The position numbers and the translations under genes were made by a program. Positions 8,776 through 20,160 of a stretch of DNA of 64,000 nt are shown piece by piece (the first letter of the stretch is position 1; the number at the start of each line of letters is the position of its first letter). The notes under the pieces are model-generated. The model did not search any database. It saw only the letters and a program-made list of their open reading frames with translations, and was not told the origin of the DNA. Origin of the DNA: Hysterangium stoloniferum (Eukaryota; Basidiomycota; Agaricomycetes; Hysterangiales; Hysterangiaceae); the NCBI GenBank assembly GCA_015178975.1, contig WHVD01000004.1, forward strand, positions 1,736,001 through 1,800,000, written 5' to 3'.

Positions 8776-11168
8776 TCATAAATAGGATAGATCTGGCCTC
8801 TCTCCATTAACACATTCGATTGGCATGTGTCCATCATTTGTTTGAGTCAGACTTCGGGTTTTCAGATATGCCATCATCTTGACAGCTATTGACCAAAGGA
8901 ATTTGGGCAATTTCAATGAATACAACATCAATCGACCCCCCTCTGAAATTGTGTGTATACCCCTTTCTGCGATTCTGTTTTGCTGAGGTGTATAAGGAAC
9001 TGATGTGAACAATGATATTCCCTTGGACAATCAATATCTCTTGATTTCCAAATTGATGAATTTGGTCCCATTGTCTGCCATTATGCCTTGGACTTTCACA
9101 TCAAACTGTGTCTCAAGTTTCTGTATGTATTCTCATATTTTCTGAATAGCCTCCGATTTGCTTGCTAACATTTCAATCCATACAGCATGTGAGTAATTGT
9201 CAATGATTATTATGAAATATTGTTTCTTATTGCAGCTTATTGTCTCCATCAGTCCAGCTAAATCCATGTGAAGGAGTTCTCCAATTCACGTTGCTTGAGT
9301 TCGGCCAGTTTTAAATGGAGTTCAATGTTGTTTTCCTTTGATGCAAGCAATACAATCTGCTTCAAATTCCTCATAATCATCAATTTCTATTCCAGATGCA
9401 AAATGCTGTGCCAGATTTCAGATAGTGGCTGTGTGTAGATAGCCCAATCACTGATGCCATAACATCAAGTTGCTTGGCAATTTCGTGGAATATGCTACAG
9501 GTATGTTGTCCAAATTTTCTTGTAATTCGCCTTCTGATAAATTCATATATCTGCATATTGATGATGAGGCTGGAATTGTCCTGAATTGGAATGGGTACAT
9601 TACACATTCCCTCTTTCGACGGCTTTGCCTAAGGTTTGTCCATTCATGTCAATAATTTTTGAACCATTTATATTCAGATACAACTTGATATCCATCTTTG
9701 AAGAGCTGTGTGGGATTCAGTAATTGTACCTTGGCTTCAGATGTCCATTTGACGTTCAGAATTTTGCCTATGAATTCTGGTCCAAAACTCAACACATTAA
9801 ATTTCAATGTTCCGACACCCTTGGTGTACATGTAACCACCATTAGCTGTTTGGATCTTCTTCAGTACATTATATGCCATAAAATTGTGTAAGTCCTGGAT
9901 ATTTGGCACATAATGTCCTGATGATGTGGAATCCAGGAAATATTTATGTTGAGTTGTATCTTTACCCATGAAAAATACAGAATCCACTGCTGTAAACATC
10001 CCTGGGCTCAAAACTGAGGTTGATGAGTTATCAGGTGCATTGGCCAGCCCTTTATCCTGCTTTAATTATCCTCCCAATTGCTGAAGATTCTTCTTTTTCC
10101 TTTTCAGACAATTTCATGCCCAATGGGACAAATCTCCACATTTGTAGCATCCTTGCAAACTTCTATTATTTGGCCTGCCTCATCCCAGGTTCCCACATCT
10201 GCGCTGGAATCATCCCTGGGACCTGATTGAATCACCTTGAGTGCAAAATGCAGAACCATCTGCAAACCCAGGATCTATTTCTTTTTGTATCTCAATTTGT
10301 TGAAGTTTGTTGACAATTTCTTCAACAGTGTCCTTGTCATAGTTGATCATTGTTGACATGATATCAAAGTCTTCTGGGAGTGTGCTCATGAAAAGGCTAA
10401 GGTAATCGGGGTCTGCAATGCACTGTCCTGCTTCTAACAATTTGATTCGGATAGAATCAATTTGGGGCTTATACTTGATTATTCTGGTACCATCATGCCT
10501 CATATGTATGACTTCAGAGAGTAATGTTGCCCAGCTGTTAGCAAGACGTGTTCCATAAGTATTTTGCAGTTTATTCCCAGCATCAACAGGATTATCATTG
10601 GTCATAATAGCTACCCTTGGTTCATCTTCTACATGCAACATTATTTCACTATATGCCCTCTTCTTTTGAAGCACCCAGGCTTCTTCAATTTCCAATTTGT
10701 CTTTCATCAGGGTGTCCAATTTAGCACATATGGGATCTGCCAATTCTCCAGTTATGAGTTTCCACTGGTTCAAAGATTCAAGTACTGTCTTCATACTTGT
10801 GCTCCATGTAAAATAGTTGTCTTTGTGTAGCTTCAGAAAGACTTGACATGCACTTCCAGTACTTGATTTGTAGTCCTTGATCTTCTCCAAGGTAGTCATG
10901 ATAATAGTCCTGAGAGATTCAAAGTTCTTTTACTGATAAGAAAGGCCGGGGCCCATAACCTGAAGATTAACGAGTGTGAATTATTATTTATTACGCTAAT
11001 TCTCGTATATATATATTGTACAGGTGGATAGAGTTTATCCACTAAGTGGATTGATACATCATAAGCCACATCATAAGCTGCATCACCTATTGTATCATAT
11101 GCATGGCTCCACTCATTCCGGTTCCTATACCTTCAACACTCGTATCTCAATAGTTGTCAGTGTTAACA
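8776..11168 (-). mobile_element. Ty1/copia LTR-retrotransposon remnant with its 5' LTR
   Basis: Read on the minus strand: 5' LTR (10961-11168), a gag region starting at 10899, a protease/spacer region (~9649-10011, with LDSTSSGHY as the aspartic-protease-like site), a gag-pre-integrase part near 9350-9600, and integrase (~8776-9200, with the hallmark PYTPQQNRIAERG). RT, RNase H and the 3' LTR are missing, so the element is truncated just after the integrase. Several breaks are present in the coding part; it is old. GGTTATGGGCCCC directly after the LTR sits where a primer-binding site is expected. It ends inside an F-box gene copy. Confidence 0.82.
10961..11168 (-). repeat. 5' LTR of the copia remnant
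   Basis: 208 bp on the minus strand, TGTTAACACTGAC...TTAATCTTCA, with TG/CA ends and a TATATATATA box. Its outer edge is the junction to the F-box gene copy at 11169. Confidence 0.7.
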
Positions 11169-12046
11169 TGTATGAGCTCAAACTCCTGGAGCTGTGGTGC
11201 TTGGATTGCATGCAAAACACCCTCTAGTTGATCGGTACGGTCCACATGTATGCAGAAAGATTTCAACTGGGGAAGTGAATATTTGCAGTCTATGATACAT
11301 TGAGAGTGGCAGATGATCAACAAGAATGAAGGATATTGAGGGACAAAGAATCATCAAGTGTGGGATTAGTCTCCATCTCAGAATGAATGGAGAGATGAGA
11401 TAGATTATTTGGATCGAAAGTGACAAGTTTCGTGAACTGTATATAATTGATGGCCATATTTCTCAAATTTGGCACATGGAAAAAGCCTTCTAACCCATGG
11501 AGCAATTCCGAGTCACTTTCTCCATGCCTCTTCAAAAAAACCTCCTCTAGTAAGGGCATATGGAATGGATGGTCACGAGGCTTTCCTAGCACATCAAAGA
11601 ACTCTTTGTCAATGGTCAAGTTAATACCCCCAACGATGTGAATTGTTTACAAGTAGTTCCACGATCCATTCAGTTCTCCCAACAAATCCTCACACTGTCC
11701 CCCTCCTCATCCACAAATAAGAGACTGAATAAAACTGGAAGACATCCTGAGTTTTTCAACCACATTGGGAGAAATTGTTGTGACCACTGTAGTATACAGT
11801 CATGGAATGTAGTCCACAGCTGTGGTGTCGATCTGGCAATGTTGCTCCATCTCCTACACACTCTCATCAAGAGTAAAGGCACATCAAGCACGGATGTAGA
11901 CAGGCCATTAGATTCTTCGTCAGGGAGACACTGAATAAAAATAAGCCCCAGTGTCTCTGGAGGCAGCTTCCTGACTGGCAAGAGAAGGGCTCTGCTGACA
12001 TCATAGGACCATTGAAGGGCCATTCTTTGAAGTGAAGCTTCTTCAT
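11169..12046 (-). pseudogene. F-box-like/LRR gene copy 1, cut at both ends by retrotransposons
   Basis: High similarity to the intact gene at 15149-16726 (corresponding to about residues 49-350): LPPETLGLIFIQCLP, then VCRRWSNIARSTPQLW, KPRDHPFHMPLLEE and HGLEGFF. The gene's 5' end is lost at the gypsy LTR (12047) and its 3' end at the copia LTR (11168). The frame is also interrupted internally: two long blocks (~11317-11619 and 11670-12046) do not join in one frame. It is therefore a dead host gene copy, and the retrotransposon hits are later than the gene duplication. Confidence 0.88.
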
Positions 12047-12324
12047 TGTAAGGCTGTGGTATCAGCCTCACTCAGTTGGTAATGGACAGGACAGAATTAT
12101 CGTGTTGGGTTGTTCTACTTCTTCATACATGTGTTTCTTCTAACTGCTATATAGGAATCAGAACCCTTGATCTAGATCCACCGGGAGGGGTGTACAGAGA
12201 AAGTGATCTTGATTGAGTCTCATCTCGAGTTGGGCTTGGTCAGGGGAATAATCGGAATGCGGTTGAGGTTGGCCATGGCAGTTGTGGTTGGCCATGTCTG
12301 TGTGGTAAGCCTACCAGGATTACA
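12047..12324 (-). repeat. 3' LTR of the gypsy remnant
   Basis: 278 bp, TGTAATCCTGG...GCCTTACA on the minus strand; the ends form a short inverted repeat (TGTAA/TTACA). The G-rich polypurine tract lies directly upstream. The LTR contains CTATATAG. TTCAT (12042-12046) is the adjoining F-box sequence. Confidence 0.82.
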
Positions 12325-14010
12325 CCCCTCCCCCCTCTAAAAACTTCTGTAGCTTACATTTCTAACCCATTTTCATTCTCCCAGACATCTAATGCTTCAG
12401 TGTCTTCAAGGGCCCTGCAGGGGAGCCACTCATCATGGTCCTTGCCAAACCCACCCATCACACAAGGTATTGCACCCCACAGCCATGGCAGCATGCATCA
12501 ACGATTCGGTCAATAAGGGTTTCAGTGAAGCCATCTTCTGTCACAACAAGGCCTGGGCAAATGAGTTCCTTCATGGTGAGTGGGGTGAGCATATTGATAT
12601 GTTCTGCTAAGGCTGGGAGGAATGCTGAAATGTATTGGGTGAGTCCCAGAAAACCTCGAACATTGGGCTGTGGCCAATTAGTGATGTGCTCAGTTTTTCA
12701 TGCATCTGGGGAAATCCCTGCACCTGAAATTTGGTGTCCAAGGAAGGAGATTTCTGTTGCAAAAAGGATGGACTTCTCCACATTGCAGTATAGGTTGGCC
12801 ATCCAAAGTGCCTGTAATACCAAAGCCACATTTTTCTCATGTTCATTGATATTTGTTGACCATATGATAATATCATCTAGGTATACATGACAGACCTTGC
12901 CCAGAAGGTGTTGTAAGGCATCCATCATGTGTCTTTGGTGTGTAGATGGTGCATTACAACCTCCCATAGGCATTACTGTCCACTCATAGAGTCCCCAAGG
13001 GGTGCGCACTGCTGTAAGGTGTATATCGTCTGGGTGTACCCTGGTCTGGAAGAATGAGTTGGTCATATCCAACTTCCCAAAGATCGTCCCTTGGCCACAG
13101 TCTGAGAGGATGTCATCTACCTGAGGGAGGGGGTACTTGTCCCAGATGGTGTTTTGGTTCAGTTCCTGGTAGTCATTTACCCACCATGGTGGGATATCGA
13201 AGACTGGGACCCCATTGCAATATTTTGGGACACAGAAGGCAGGGGAGGCATATTCTGAAGAGGATGGCCAGATGCACCCTGCTGCCAAATGTTCCTCAAG
13301 TAAGAGCTTCCAAGAGTCGTGAAATTTCTTTGGGGCTGAATATCCTCATCCCTTTGTCACCTTGGAGGGGTCCTTCAGGCATATTCAATGGTAGATGTGT
13401 GTGGGTATATCAGCTGTGTCAGGCAATCTTAGTGGGAAACAATCTGCAAAGGTACCTTTGAGTTCTATGTCCTTCCTTGCTAATGTTTCCTTAAATGTGA
13501 GAATCTCAATGCATTTACGTACCACTGCCATGATGGGGCCTGGCATAAGGTATCCAGCTAATGGTGGTGCTGACATTGTCTTGCAGAGTATAGACAAGTG
13601 GCCAATTGATGTCCGGCATATAAGGTTTGGCACCTTGTGCATCCCTCATGGTCTAGGAGCAGCTTTCATTCTTCATCGGTCAGCCTGGGAAGTTTGGCCC
13701 TTGGGATCTTGTTGGTGGAACTGGGACTAGAGGGAAGGTCTGTGGTTCGTGAAGCCAGGTCCTTTTTTTTTGTTGTGACGGAGAGCATGGGCAGCACTAT
13801 TGGCAAGGATCTGTTCCTGGACAATCTCCTGTTGTTCACGGACCCTTTCATCCCATTCCTTCACTTCACTAGCCCATGTCACAAGTTCCGTTGAGGAAAT
13901 GGGTTCGACAAGGAGGTTATGTTTTAGTGCCTTGTCTAGATTCGCCTCAAGTTGTATCTTCAGGGCTGCCACTGATAATGTGAAGGGTTTGGCCGAAGTC
14001 GTGAGGATGG
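12047..14010 (-). mobile_element. Ty3/gypsy LTR-retrotransposon remnant with 3' LTR
   Basis: On the minus strand: a gag-end-like segment (13727-13972), a protease-to-RT linker (13385-13642, with FADCFPLRLPDTADIPTH), reverse transcriptase (about 12698-13288, with YPLPQVDDIL, LDMTNSFFQTRV and the catalytic YLDD), the start of the RT-RNase H connection (FWDSPNTF region), a purine tract (12325-12338, AGAGGGGGGAGGGG) and the 3' LTR (12047-12324). RNase H and integrase are missing, and the left part stops where the duplicated segment at 14012 starts. Broken in several places and old. It inserted into F-box copy 1. Confidence 0.85.
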
Positions 14011-14011
14011 G

Positions 14012-14796
14012 TCCTACTCTATAAGTCTATATCTCTCTCTCTCAGTACAACCCATTGACCAGCCCCTACCTGGGTATCCTGGATCCTGTAGATGCTTGAA
14101 GATCTTGTCCTGAATCTGCGCCTGAACCTGGTTGACATATGGTTTATTATATCCTCTATGTATTCCTGTTTTGTCCTGGCCTTGTCCCTAGTATGGACAC
14201 CCCTACCTTGTTTCTTGTTCATCCACTTTGTCATTTTGTCCATCCAGTTTTGTAGTACAATAATTTTTAGCCTATGCATATACTTACAATTTGATCAGAA
14301 AATCAACTTAGCATACCCCTAGCTTGTTAGACGGCCTTCTTTCAAGGTCACACACCACAAATTAGACTGGAGGCTTACTAGTAGACGCCATGGTGCCTTC
14401 AAATGGTCAACACAACATAATTTTCAGCTTTTAAGCCCGACAAACAGCAACTAATGATTTCGCCAGAAAGCACAAACGGCATTTGGGAGCTAGTGGGTAT
14501 AGGAAATACAAGAAGGTTGCCCACTGCCAAGAAAATGGGCCACAATTGCAGGCAAGGTCTACAAACCAGCTACTGACAAATTCTTTTGTGTGCTCTTTGA
14601 CCAAGAATTGCGCTGGAAGGGGATGACATGGGTTATACAGTTCTGAAGACTAGCCAAACCGAGTGTAGGCATGCCCCTCAAGTATATCCGAAGGCTAATA
14701 CTATTGCTATCCCGAGAATGCTCTATGCTGCGTACTTTTGGTTTAGTCTACTACGAAAGAAGCCAGGCGGAAAGAGGGCCACTCGAGGAACCATAC
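14012..14796. repeat. duplicated segment Z, copy 1
   Basis: About 785 bp, matching 17929-18733 in the same orientation. It begins TCCTACTCTATAAGTC with a CT-microsatellite and ends at AGGGCCACTCGA. Both copies hold an open minus-strand frame starting MHRLKIIVLQNWMDK and a plus-strand coding-like stretch (phrases CRHAPQVYPKANTIAI, MLYAAY). Function unknown. Confidence 0.8.
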
Positions 14797-15148
14797 GGGG
14801 AGATTAGGGGGCAGTTAATAAGGTACATATAGATGAGACTTGTATTATGTTCCTTATCCGTTTAGAACAAGTTAGCCGTCACCTACTCAGATAAACGGGA
14901 AGTTATTAGGCCTAGGAACAGCCCACAAAAGCTTCAACAGAGAGCCCCGGATGTTGGTCTAACCCCACGACTTTGTCTATCAGTGCAGATATTTACATAT
15001 GAGTCGTGTTTAGAGATAGGCCAAAACTTAGAAGACTACCCTAATGGACGCCACTCCCGCTGTGTGGGATTATGGATCCTGCCTTTGCGACACCGATGTC
15101 ATCATATCTACATGAAAAACGAAGATATACCTGGCGTACAGTTGAGAA
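14797..15148. other. intergenic, 3' side of the intact F-box gene
   Basis: No gene, repeat or strong signal recognised. Confidence 0.5.
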
Positions 15149-16726
15149 CTAAAATTCATGAGCAATGCCCACAAACTCGAACAGCCCACCGCTCTTCATC
15201 GCGATTGCATCCAAAGCGTGACACCACTTGCGCACAAACCTGGTTCGACTCACATGCGAGGGTGCTACTATTCTCAATGTAAGCTTCTCCAGCGCCACAA
15301 GACCCGACTCCATTTCCAATGTCATATCGGGTCGGCGACTTTGAACCATGTGTATGAGAGTGGTGAGATCAACGTCGACCGATACCAAGTCCAGCGAGCG
15401 GAGTTGGGGACAAAGGCATGTCTTTGGGTGTGACAAGGGATTCCCAGTAAGTTCCTTCATAAGTTCAACTTGCGATACATTTTCTAACCGCAAGGAGCGA
15501 AGGCTGGTGAGTTGTTTCAATAGTGGAAGGAGTAGTGTGGTCCTCGGATGATAAATTTCGTACTCGTAATCTTCATTCACCATAATGAGAGTTAACCTTT
15601 CCAACAAGCGCTCCGTGGCGATAAAAAATGTTGTTACTGAGCGGAGTATTTTATTTAACACGATTTCAGTGTGAAAATGGATGAGCTCAAAATCCCGGAG
15701 CTGTGGTGCTTGGATTGCATGCAAAACGTCCTCTAGTTGAGCAGTGCGGTCCACGTGTATGCAGAAAGAGTTCAACCGGGGAAGTGAATATTTTTTGCGG
15801 TCTATGATACATTGAGAGTGGCAGATGATCAACAAGTTCAGTTTGGTGATGTTGGGACAAGAATGAAGAATATCGAGGGACAAAGGATCGTCAAGTGTGG
15901 GACCATTGTCCGGGTTAGAATGGATGGAGAGATGAGATAGAATATTTGGATCGAAAGTGACAAGTTTCGCGAACCGTATATCAGTGATGGCCATATTTCT
16001 CAAATTTGGCGCATAGAAAAAGCCCTCCAACCCATGCAGCAATGCCAACTCGCTTTCCTCATGCCACTTCAAAGAAACCTCCTCTAGTAAGGGCATATGG
16101 AATGGATGGTCACGAGGCTTTCCTAGTGCGTTAAAAAACTCTTGGTCGACAGTCAAGGTAATCCTCCCCCAACGATGCGAATTGTTTACAACTAGTTCCA
16201 CGATCAATCCAGAATTCTCCCACAAATACCCCTCACTATCCCCCTCCTCATCCACGAATAAGAGACTGAGGAAAACTGGAAGACATCCCGAGTTTTTCAA
16301 CCACATTGGGAGAAATCGTTCCGACGGCTTTAGTGCACGTTCACGGAATATAGTCCACAGCCGTGGTGTCGATCTGGCAATGTTGCTCCATCTCCTACAC
16401 ACTCTCATCAAGAGTAAAGGCGCATCGAGAACGGAGGTAGATGTGCTATTAGATTCTTTGTCAGGGAGACACTGAATAAAAATAAGCCCCAGTGTCTCTG
16501 GAAGCAGTTTCCTGACTGGCGAGAGAAGGGCTCTGCTGACATCGTAGGACCGTTGAAGGGCCATTATTTGAAGTGAAGCTTCTTCCTGTTGGGTTTTCAA
16601 CAGGGCCAAATGTTCGTCTAGTAATCTCATCCCTTTCTCCCGGCTGTCCACGATGCTACATAGCACTGCCTTTGAAATGTCGTCCGGTATATAGTCTCCC
16701 GCTAAAAGTTCAATCCCCAGTGGCAT
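15149..16726 (-). CDS. F-box-like / leucine-rich-repeat protein, intact copy
   Basis: Single-exon 525-residue protein of the F-box-like family expanded in Agaricomycetes. Such proteins are taken to act as substrate receptors of SCF-type ubiquitin ligases; here that is inferred from family. A short coiled, charged N-terminus (residues ~1-70, with EKGMRLLDEHLALLKTQQEE) leads into the F-box-like core at ~74-125 (LPETLGLIFIQCLP, LLLMRVCRRW, STPRLW). The remainder is a string of leucine-rich units (HMPLLEEVSLKW, NLRNMAI, NILSHLSIH, NITKLNLL, SLRSLRLENV, QLRSLDLVSV) for target recognition. The ATG at 16726 is the first in frame; a TATAAAATA box lies just upstream. It is the only intact member of a three-copy, same-strand tandem family (others at 11169-12046 and 18790-19675). 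Confidence 0.85.
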   Translation of the reverse strand: MPLGIELLAGDYIPDDISKAVLCSIVDSREKGMRLLDEHLALLKTQQEEASLQIMALQRSYDVSRALLSPVRKLLPETLGLIFIQCLPDKESNSTSTSVLDAPLLLMRVCRRWSNIARSTPRLWTIFRERALKPSERFLPMWLKNSGCLPVFLSLLFVDEEGDSEGYLWENSGLIVELVVNNSHRWGRITLTVDQEFFNALGKPRDHPFHMPLLEEVSLKWHEESELALLHGLEGFFYAPNLRNMAITDIRFAKLVTFDPNILSHLSIHSNPDNGPTLDDPLSLDILHSCPNITKLNLLIICHSQCIIDRKKYSLPRLNSFCIHVDRTAQLEDVLHAIQAPQLRDFELIHFHTEIVLNKILRSVTTFFIATERLLERLTLIMVNEDYEYEIYHPRTTLLLPLLKQLTSLRSLRLENVSQVELMKELTGNPLSHPKTCLCPQLRSLDLVSVDVDLTTLIHMVQSRRPDMTLEMESGLVALEKLTLRIVAPSHVSRTRFVRKWCHALDAIAMKSGGLFEFVGIAHEF

Positions 16727-17898
16727 CCTATTTTATACGATTTCAGGACGCCCCAAGTTAACTGGCCTTGTAGTAAGTATACACGACGCTTAATTTGGGA
16801 GGTGTTCAATGTACCCTTTAATACAGGGGGAGAACGTAGTCGCAGTTATAGTGTGTTTGACTATAATACCCCTTTATTGTCTTATAATAGATCAACCAAA
16901 TATAATTTAATAGTTCACCCGAGGATCAGCTTCCGACGATAGGTGCTCATAGATATTGAACAGATATCTTGTATCTCGTCACTGATGCATTTCAAACGTC
17001 TCAGACAGTGCTTTTTGTGGTATTTTAAATTGTTACCAGAGATCCCGGTAGTCTTACCAGGGTTATTTCCTTCATAAACGTCAAATAGGTGTTGGATTAC
17101 TGATGGCCTGCGTGATACAATTTAGAAGTGGTAACAGTGACTCCTTCTCTTCAATATTCTTCTTTATTTAAATGCGATATCCAGAGGTAGTAGAACGGGA
17201 TTGAAAATCAAACTCACATTGTTTTAAAGCTCCTTCCAGTTATTTATAAATCTAGTAGATAGAACGGACGAACAAAAAAAAGACTGCAAGAATTTGTATC
17301 CAGTGATAAAGTCGAGACCTCAAACGCTTCACGTTCAGAAGTTGCTGACAATCGGAAATACCATTGTAAGTGCCGCCAATGAGACTGTTCATGGAAATTA
17401 ACTCGAATGTGGCCTGCCACCACTGTGATGATCTACTATTTCCAAAACCTTAAAGTACAAGCTCTGGAATTGATCAAGTCAGACAGGAGTCCCTCTTGAA
17501 AATATATTGTGGGTTTTCAGCATAGAATACAACCAATGACTAAGCTACTGTAAAGTACTGCCCAGCTGATTGACCATCAAATAAATGAAACATCCACCTG
17601 ATAACACAGGATAATCTAAAGAAGACACCAAGGCCATGAGCACCCTCAATGGTTTGCAACATATACCAATAAATCCCAACATGCCCATAAGCCCCAAGCT
17701 TAACAGTATATTCTGATCTGATCTCACAGATTGTTTTCTGTCATGCCTCCAAGAAATAGGATGTCCAAATGGTTGAACCTATTAGAACCTTCTACTCTCC
17801 ACTCCCCACTTGCCCTATACACTACCCAGACACCTCTGACCCAGCCTACCCTCATGGATGAATCACATGTTGAGGAAATCCTGGATAACCCAGATAAC
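16727..17898. other. intergenic region upstream of the F-box gene
   Basis: Mostly AT-rich, nothing firm. A minus-strand open stretch at ~17540-17740 (containing GAYGHVGIYWYM and FDGQSAGQYF) looks coding-like but was not recognised. Confidence 0.4.
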
Positions 17899-17928
17899 TG
17901 TTAGGACTGGAAAACCTGCTGGGTCCTA
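17899..17928 (+). repeat. LTR-start fragment, family Y
   Basis: TGTTAGGACTGGAAAACC matches the start of the minus-strand LTR at 30289 and resembles the start of the LTR at 25998. It joins directly to segment Z copy 2. Confidence 0.5.
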
Positions 17929-18733
17929 GGTCCTACTCTATAAGTCTATCTCTCTCTCTCTCTCAGTACAACCCATGACCAGGCCCCACCTGGGTATCCT
18001 GGATCCTGTAGATGCTTAAAGATCTTGTCCTGAATCTGCCCCTGAACCTGGTTGACATCTGGTTTATTATATCCTCTATGTATTCCTGTTTTGTCCTGGC
18101 CTTGTCCCTAGTATGGACATCCCTACCTTGTTTCTTGTTCATCCATTTTGTCATTTTGTCCATCCAGTTTTGTAGTACAATAATTTTTAGCCTATGCATG
18201 TACTTACAATTTGATCAGAAACTCAACTTAGCATACCCCTAGCTTGTTAGATGGCCTTCTTTCAAGGTCACACACGACGAATTAGACTGGAGGCTTACTA
18301 GTAGATGCCATGGTGCCTTCAAATGGTCAACACAACATAATTTTCAGCTTTTAAGCCCGACAAACAGCAACTAATGACTTTGCCAGAAAGCGCAAACGGC
18401 AGCTGGAAGCTAGTGAGTATTGGAAATACAAGAAGGTTGCCCACTGCCAAGAAAATGGGCCACAATTGCAGGCAAAGTCTACAAACCAGCTACTGACACA
18501 AATTCTTATGTGTGCTCTTTGACCAAGAATTACGCTGGAAGGAGGATGCATGTGCTCGCGAAGGGGGTGGCATGGATTATACAGTTCTGAAGACTAGCCA
18601 AGCCGAGTGCAGGCATGCCCCTCAAGTATATCCGAAGGCTAATACTATTGCTATCCAGAGAATGCTCTATGCTGCGTACTTGTGGTTTAGTCTAATACGA
18701 AGGAAGGCAGGCGGAAAGAGGGCCACTCGATGC
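17929..18733. repeat. duplicated segment Z, copy 2
   Basis: About 805 bp, the partner of 14012-14796, with a longer CT-microsatellite and a ~20-bp insertion near 18550. The plus-strand frame at 18512-18814 continues past the end of the shared segment. Confidence 0.8.
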
Positions 18734-18789
18734 TTGCCCGCGTACAAAGAGCAGCGGCTACTCAGATCATGGGGGCGGTCTCAAAGAAA

Positions 18790-19675
18790 TAAGGCTAGGG
18801 AGCTGTTTCAATAATGGAACAAGGAGTGTGGTTCTCGAGAACAGTCATCGTCTTCTTCGAAGCCATAAACCTCTAGCACAACTCCGCCTGGATTGCATGT
18901 AATATGTGCTGTAGTTGATTGGGGCTATCCAGCCATATAGGAAGAGCGTTCAACAGAGGGAGTGAATAATTGTGGTCGATTATATATCGAGAGCGAGAGT
19001 CTGTACACAAGCGCAGTTAGGTGATGTCCCCAAGACGGAGTAGATAGTGAGTTGAGATAGAATATTTAGATCAAAAGCGAAAAGCCTCGCGATGGCCCGT
19101 ATATTGTCGATATCTTTACATCTCAAATATGGCGCATGGAGAAAGCCTTCAAGTTCCAACTAAGCTGGTGGTGAGCCGTCTTGCCCACAATTCTCCAAAG
19201 AAACCGCTTTTTTTGGTAAGGGCAGACAGGATGATAATTATAAAAATTTACAAGTTGGTAATAGAGGTCTGTTGACAATCAAGGTGATACTCATCCAACG
19301 GTGCGGTGCGAATTGACCGTAATCAGTTCTGGGATGAATTTAAGATCCTTCAAATGGAAGACGGCTCGAGTTTTTCAGCCAGATTGGCAGAAATCGCCAG
19401 GCCAACTCCGGATATGAGTCCATAGCCGTGATGTCGATTCGGCAGTACTACTCTATCTTCGCCACATTCTAAAAGGCGCGTCGAAAACGGAGCTAGATGC
19501 GGTCTCCGGTGCTTCGTGAGGGAAGTATTGATGAGAAAGCAATTGTTCGTCGTCAGGGGAGACACAGAGTAAAAATCTCTGACAGTACGACAGGAACTAA
19601 TTTCCCGCTGGCTGAGACAAGGCCTCGGTTGATAACATGATCGGGGGCTGTCCTTTGAAGCGAAGACTCTCGAGT
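18790..19675 (-). pseudogene. F-box-like/LRR gene copy 3, heavily decayed
   Basis: DNA-level similarity runs along the whole stretch to the intact gene at 15149-16726: GAGCTGTTTCAATAATGG near the left edge matches 15509, and the GGCGCATGGAGAAAGCCTTC region near 19130 and the GAAGCGAAG end near 19657 match in order. No long frame survives; indels and stops are numerous. It is the oldest of the three copies. Confidence 0.75.
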
Positions 19676-20160
19676 ATGCCCCAGGTCGCGTACACGCAGT
19701 TATGGTGGCTGACTGTCATAATATAACCTTGATATTGAATTTAAGCCTCAGAAGATAGGTTCGGTTACGTTGGATTAATAGCGGAACCGGTGGTGAACTG
19801 AGACGAACAATACGCAGGATGTCCAAAAGTCATTCTATTCGCCAGCGCGCAGCTTGATCCAAACGTTTGACAGCTTTGTCGTCTCAAGCATGCAACGAAT
19901 TCTATAATTAAAGCCCCACTCAGATCCCGTTAAAAATCCTTTGACGAGCCCTTCTCCTTGCCCCACCATTTACTCCACAAGCAATGCCTGTTCTATTCGA
20001 AGAGTGCAAAATTTATACTCGTCCGTTGGGGCGACATTTCAATCCCCGCTACCAGGCTTAAGACGTCACGGCTGCGGTCGCCATTCATCTTCTCCTCTGA
20101 CAACGGCCAACGGCCAACGACAACGACGCTTTCAGAACACATTCCAAACACTAGTATAAC
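19676..20160 (+). promoter_or_regulatory. upstream region of the Pil1 gene
   Basis: No coding signal. Pyrimidine-rich stretches occur in the last 250 bp (TCTTCTCCTCTGAC near 20090) ahead of the ATG, as in many fungal housekeeping promoters; no clear TATA box. Confidence 0.35.
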
